This document shows, piece by piece, positions 31,900 through 33,008 of a DNA stretch of 33,008 nucleotides. Below the pieces are notes generated by a model that did not search any database, had not been told where the DNA came from, and worked only from the letters and a program-made list of their open reading frames with translations. Source of the stretch: Gammaproteobacteria bacterium (lineage in GTDB: Bacteria; Pseudomonadota; Gammaproteobacteria; Pseudomonadales; Azotimanducaceae); contig JAPPIX010000191.1 in NCBI GenBank assembly GCA_028820495.1, positions 1 to 33,008 of the forward strand, written 5' to 3'. Within the stretch, counting starts at the first letter, position 1, and every line of letters starts with the position of its first letter. Made by a program: the position numbers and the translations under genes.

Positions 31900-31946
31900 A
31901 ACAGATTCAACTCGCAATCCATTGGCAGCCTAGATATAGTGAAAAC

Positions 31947-32129
31947 ATGGACACTAGCGATATTGCAACACTGGCCTTGGGCGTAGCCATACTCGGATTC
32001 CTCTGGAGCATTCACCGAGACATGGCTGGCCTACACAGGGACATGGCTGGCCTTCGGGAGCGCATGGCGCGGCTTGAGGGCCTGTTCGAGGGCTTCACTG
32101 GACGGCGCGACCAGGAGCCAGCGCAGTGA
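31947..32129 (+). CDS. Small single-helix membrane protein with a coiled-coil tail
   Basis: 60 residues. One membrane segment (about 6-21, IATLALGVAILGFLWS) is followed by HRDMAGLHRDMAGLRERMARLEGLFEG written here as a heptad series: RDMAGLH, RDMAGLR, ERMARLE. The first two heptads are near-identical at DNA level, a recent duplication. The start ATG is 47 nt downstream of the terminator hairpin. Short anchors of this sort are common and usually unnamed; it could be a scaffold or oligomeric small protein. It lies 22 bp before the LLM oxidoreductase. Confidence 0.6.
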   Translation: MDTSDIATLALGVAILGFLWSIHRDMAGLHRDMAGLRERMARLEGLFEGFTGRRDQEPAQ

Positions 32130-32151
32130 GCGAACCCTTAGCCTAAACAAG

Positions 32152-33008
32152 ATGCAACTAGGAAAACGGGGCGTCTGGTACTTTTTCGACGGGCTGCCCA
32201 CAGCGGAAACCCTGCGCACGGCAAGGCGAATCGAGGAGCTGGGCTACGCCGCCATCTGGCTGCCGGAAACCATTGGCAAGAACCCCTTCGTGCTGGCTTC
32301 GCTGCTGCTGGCCAATACCAGCAAGCTGGTCCTCGCCACCGGCATCGCCAACATCTACCACCGGGAGCCGGGCGTCACGCTGGCCACGCAAATGACCTTG
32401 GCCGAGCAGTCGGACAACCGCTTTCTGCTCGGTCTCGGAGTGTCGCACAAGCCGTTGGTGGAAGGCGTCAGGGGCCTCACCTACCGCCCGCCGGTGGCCA
32501 CCATGCGGGACTATCTCACCAAGATGGCCGCCTCGCCCTACCAAGGCGTGCGCCCTTCCGAAGATCCCCCCACCGTCATCGCCGCCTTGGGGCCGAAGAT
32601 GTTAGGCCTCGCGGCTGAGGCCTGCCAAGGCGCCCACCCGTACTTCACGTCGCCGGACCACACGGCGATGGCGCGGGAAATCCTCGGCCCGGACGGCTGG
32701 CTGTGCGTGGAGCAGAAGGTCGTGTTGGAGCAGCATCCGCCCAAGGCCAGAACTGCGGCCCGCGCCGCAGCGCAACTCTACACTGGCCTGCCCAACTATC
32801 GGAACAACTGGCTGCGCATGGGCTTAAGCGAATCCGACCTCGATGGCGGCGGCTCGGACCGCTTCATCGACGCCACCTTCGCCTGGGGCACGGTCGAGGC
32901 CATCGAGGCCCGCATCCAAGCCCACTTCGATGCCGGCGCCGACCACGTCTGCATCCAGCCGGTCAAGGCCGACGGCGAATTCGGCGACTTGGACTGGGAA
33001 GCCCTGGA
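32152..33008 (+). CDS. LLM class (F420-dependent-like) oxidoreductase, 3' end outside the window
   Basis: From ATG 32152 the frame stays open to the window edge (285 full codons). It begins MQLGKRGVWYFFDGL, then has RIEELGYAAIWLPET, the barrel strand LVLATGIANIYHREP, LAEQSDNRFLLGLGVSH, VIAALGPKMLGLAAE and near the edge DAGADHVCIQPV. These are landmarks of the luciferase-like monooxygenase family that uses F420 or FMN. Most of the ~290-residue protein is present. The substrate is unknown. Whether the organism makes F420 cannot be judged from this window. Confidence 0.9.
   Translation, partial: MQLGKRGVWYFFDGLPTAETLRTARRIEELGYAAIWLPETIGKNPFVLASLLLANTSKLVLATGIANIYHREPGVTLATQMTLAEQSDNRFLLGLGVSHKPLVEGVRGLTYRPPVATMRDYLTKMAASPYQGVRPSEDPPTVIAALGPKMLGLAAEACQGAHPYFTSPDHTAMAREILGPDGWLCVEQKVVLEQHPPKARTAARAAAQLYTGLPNYRNNWLRMGLSESDLDGGGSDRFIDATFAWGTVEAIEARIQAHFDAGADHVCIQPVKADGEFGDLDWEAL

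Overview
The window is GC-rich bacterial DNA, densely packed with genes on both strands. Several features indicate a Gram-negative: a TonB-dependent receptor, lipoproteins with lipoboxes, an MtrB/PioB-type outer-membrane barrel with a decahaem cytochrome, and Tat and Sec signals. Family content (DinJ, MazEF, LCAD-like acyl-CoA dehydrogenase, SirB2, F420/LLM oxidoreductase, AGCS symporter) suits a free-living heterotrophic proteobacterium, most likely an uncultured gammaproteobacterium. That placement is inference; there is no rRNA or other marker gene here.

Left edge (1-5100). On the minus strand, a large lipoprotein of three ~400-residue beta-rich repeats is followed by the start of a TonB-dependent receptor that runs off the left end. 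A near-consensus PhoB box lies upstream of the lipoprotein, so the pair is probably a phosphate-starvation uptake locus. Diverging from it is a dinJ-type antitoxin whose yafQ-type toxin appears reduced to about 13 codons, directly abutting the next large gene.

Centre (5147-21037). This is the most unusual part. On the plus strand are two paralogous gene pairs, each encoding a large exported protein (haem c domain plus planctomycete-like DUF1549/DUF1588-like regions) and a 415-residue Tat-exported DUF1501 protein. A fifth gene fuses the same ~90-residue haem c domain to a long internalin-type leucine-rich-repeat array. Converging on this block from the right is a three-gene operon for an electron conduit: dihaem cytochrome c, decahaem DmsE/MtrA-type cytochrome and MtrB/PioB-type porin. 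The set may form one exported redox system, which is a hypothesis from gene order and shared domains.

Right part (21314-33008). This holds a small lipoprotein, mazEF, an SMP-30/gluconolactonase-like protein, an LCAD-like acyl-CoA dehydrogenase, SirB2, an AGCS symporter with a probable ATT start, an alpha/beta hydrolase, a CinA-like/nucleotidyltransferase fusion, an Fpg-family glycosylase, a MATE exporter, a crotonase lacking both usual catalytic glutamates, a 60-residue membrane protein and a partial LLM oxidoreductase.

Interspersed elements. Three loci (about 0.5, 21.7 and 30.85 kb) carry the same GGAG-headed palindrome in inverted pairs, i.e. REP/REPIN elements. The copy at 21.7 kb sits inside a 128-bp element with 16-bp terminal inverted repeats and an 11-bp target duplication. 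The copy at 0.5 kb sits between 30-nt inverted arms. A 24-25 bp A-tract tandem repeat and a minus-facing intrinsic terminator follow the crotonase gene. No tRNA, rRNA or CRISPR array was seen.
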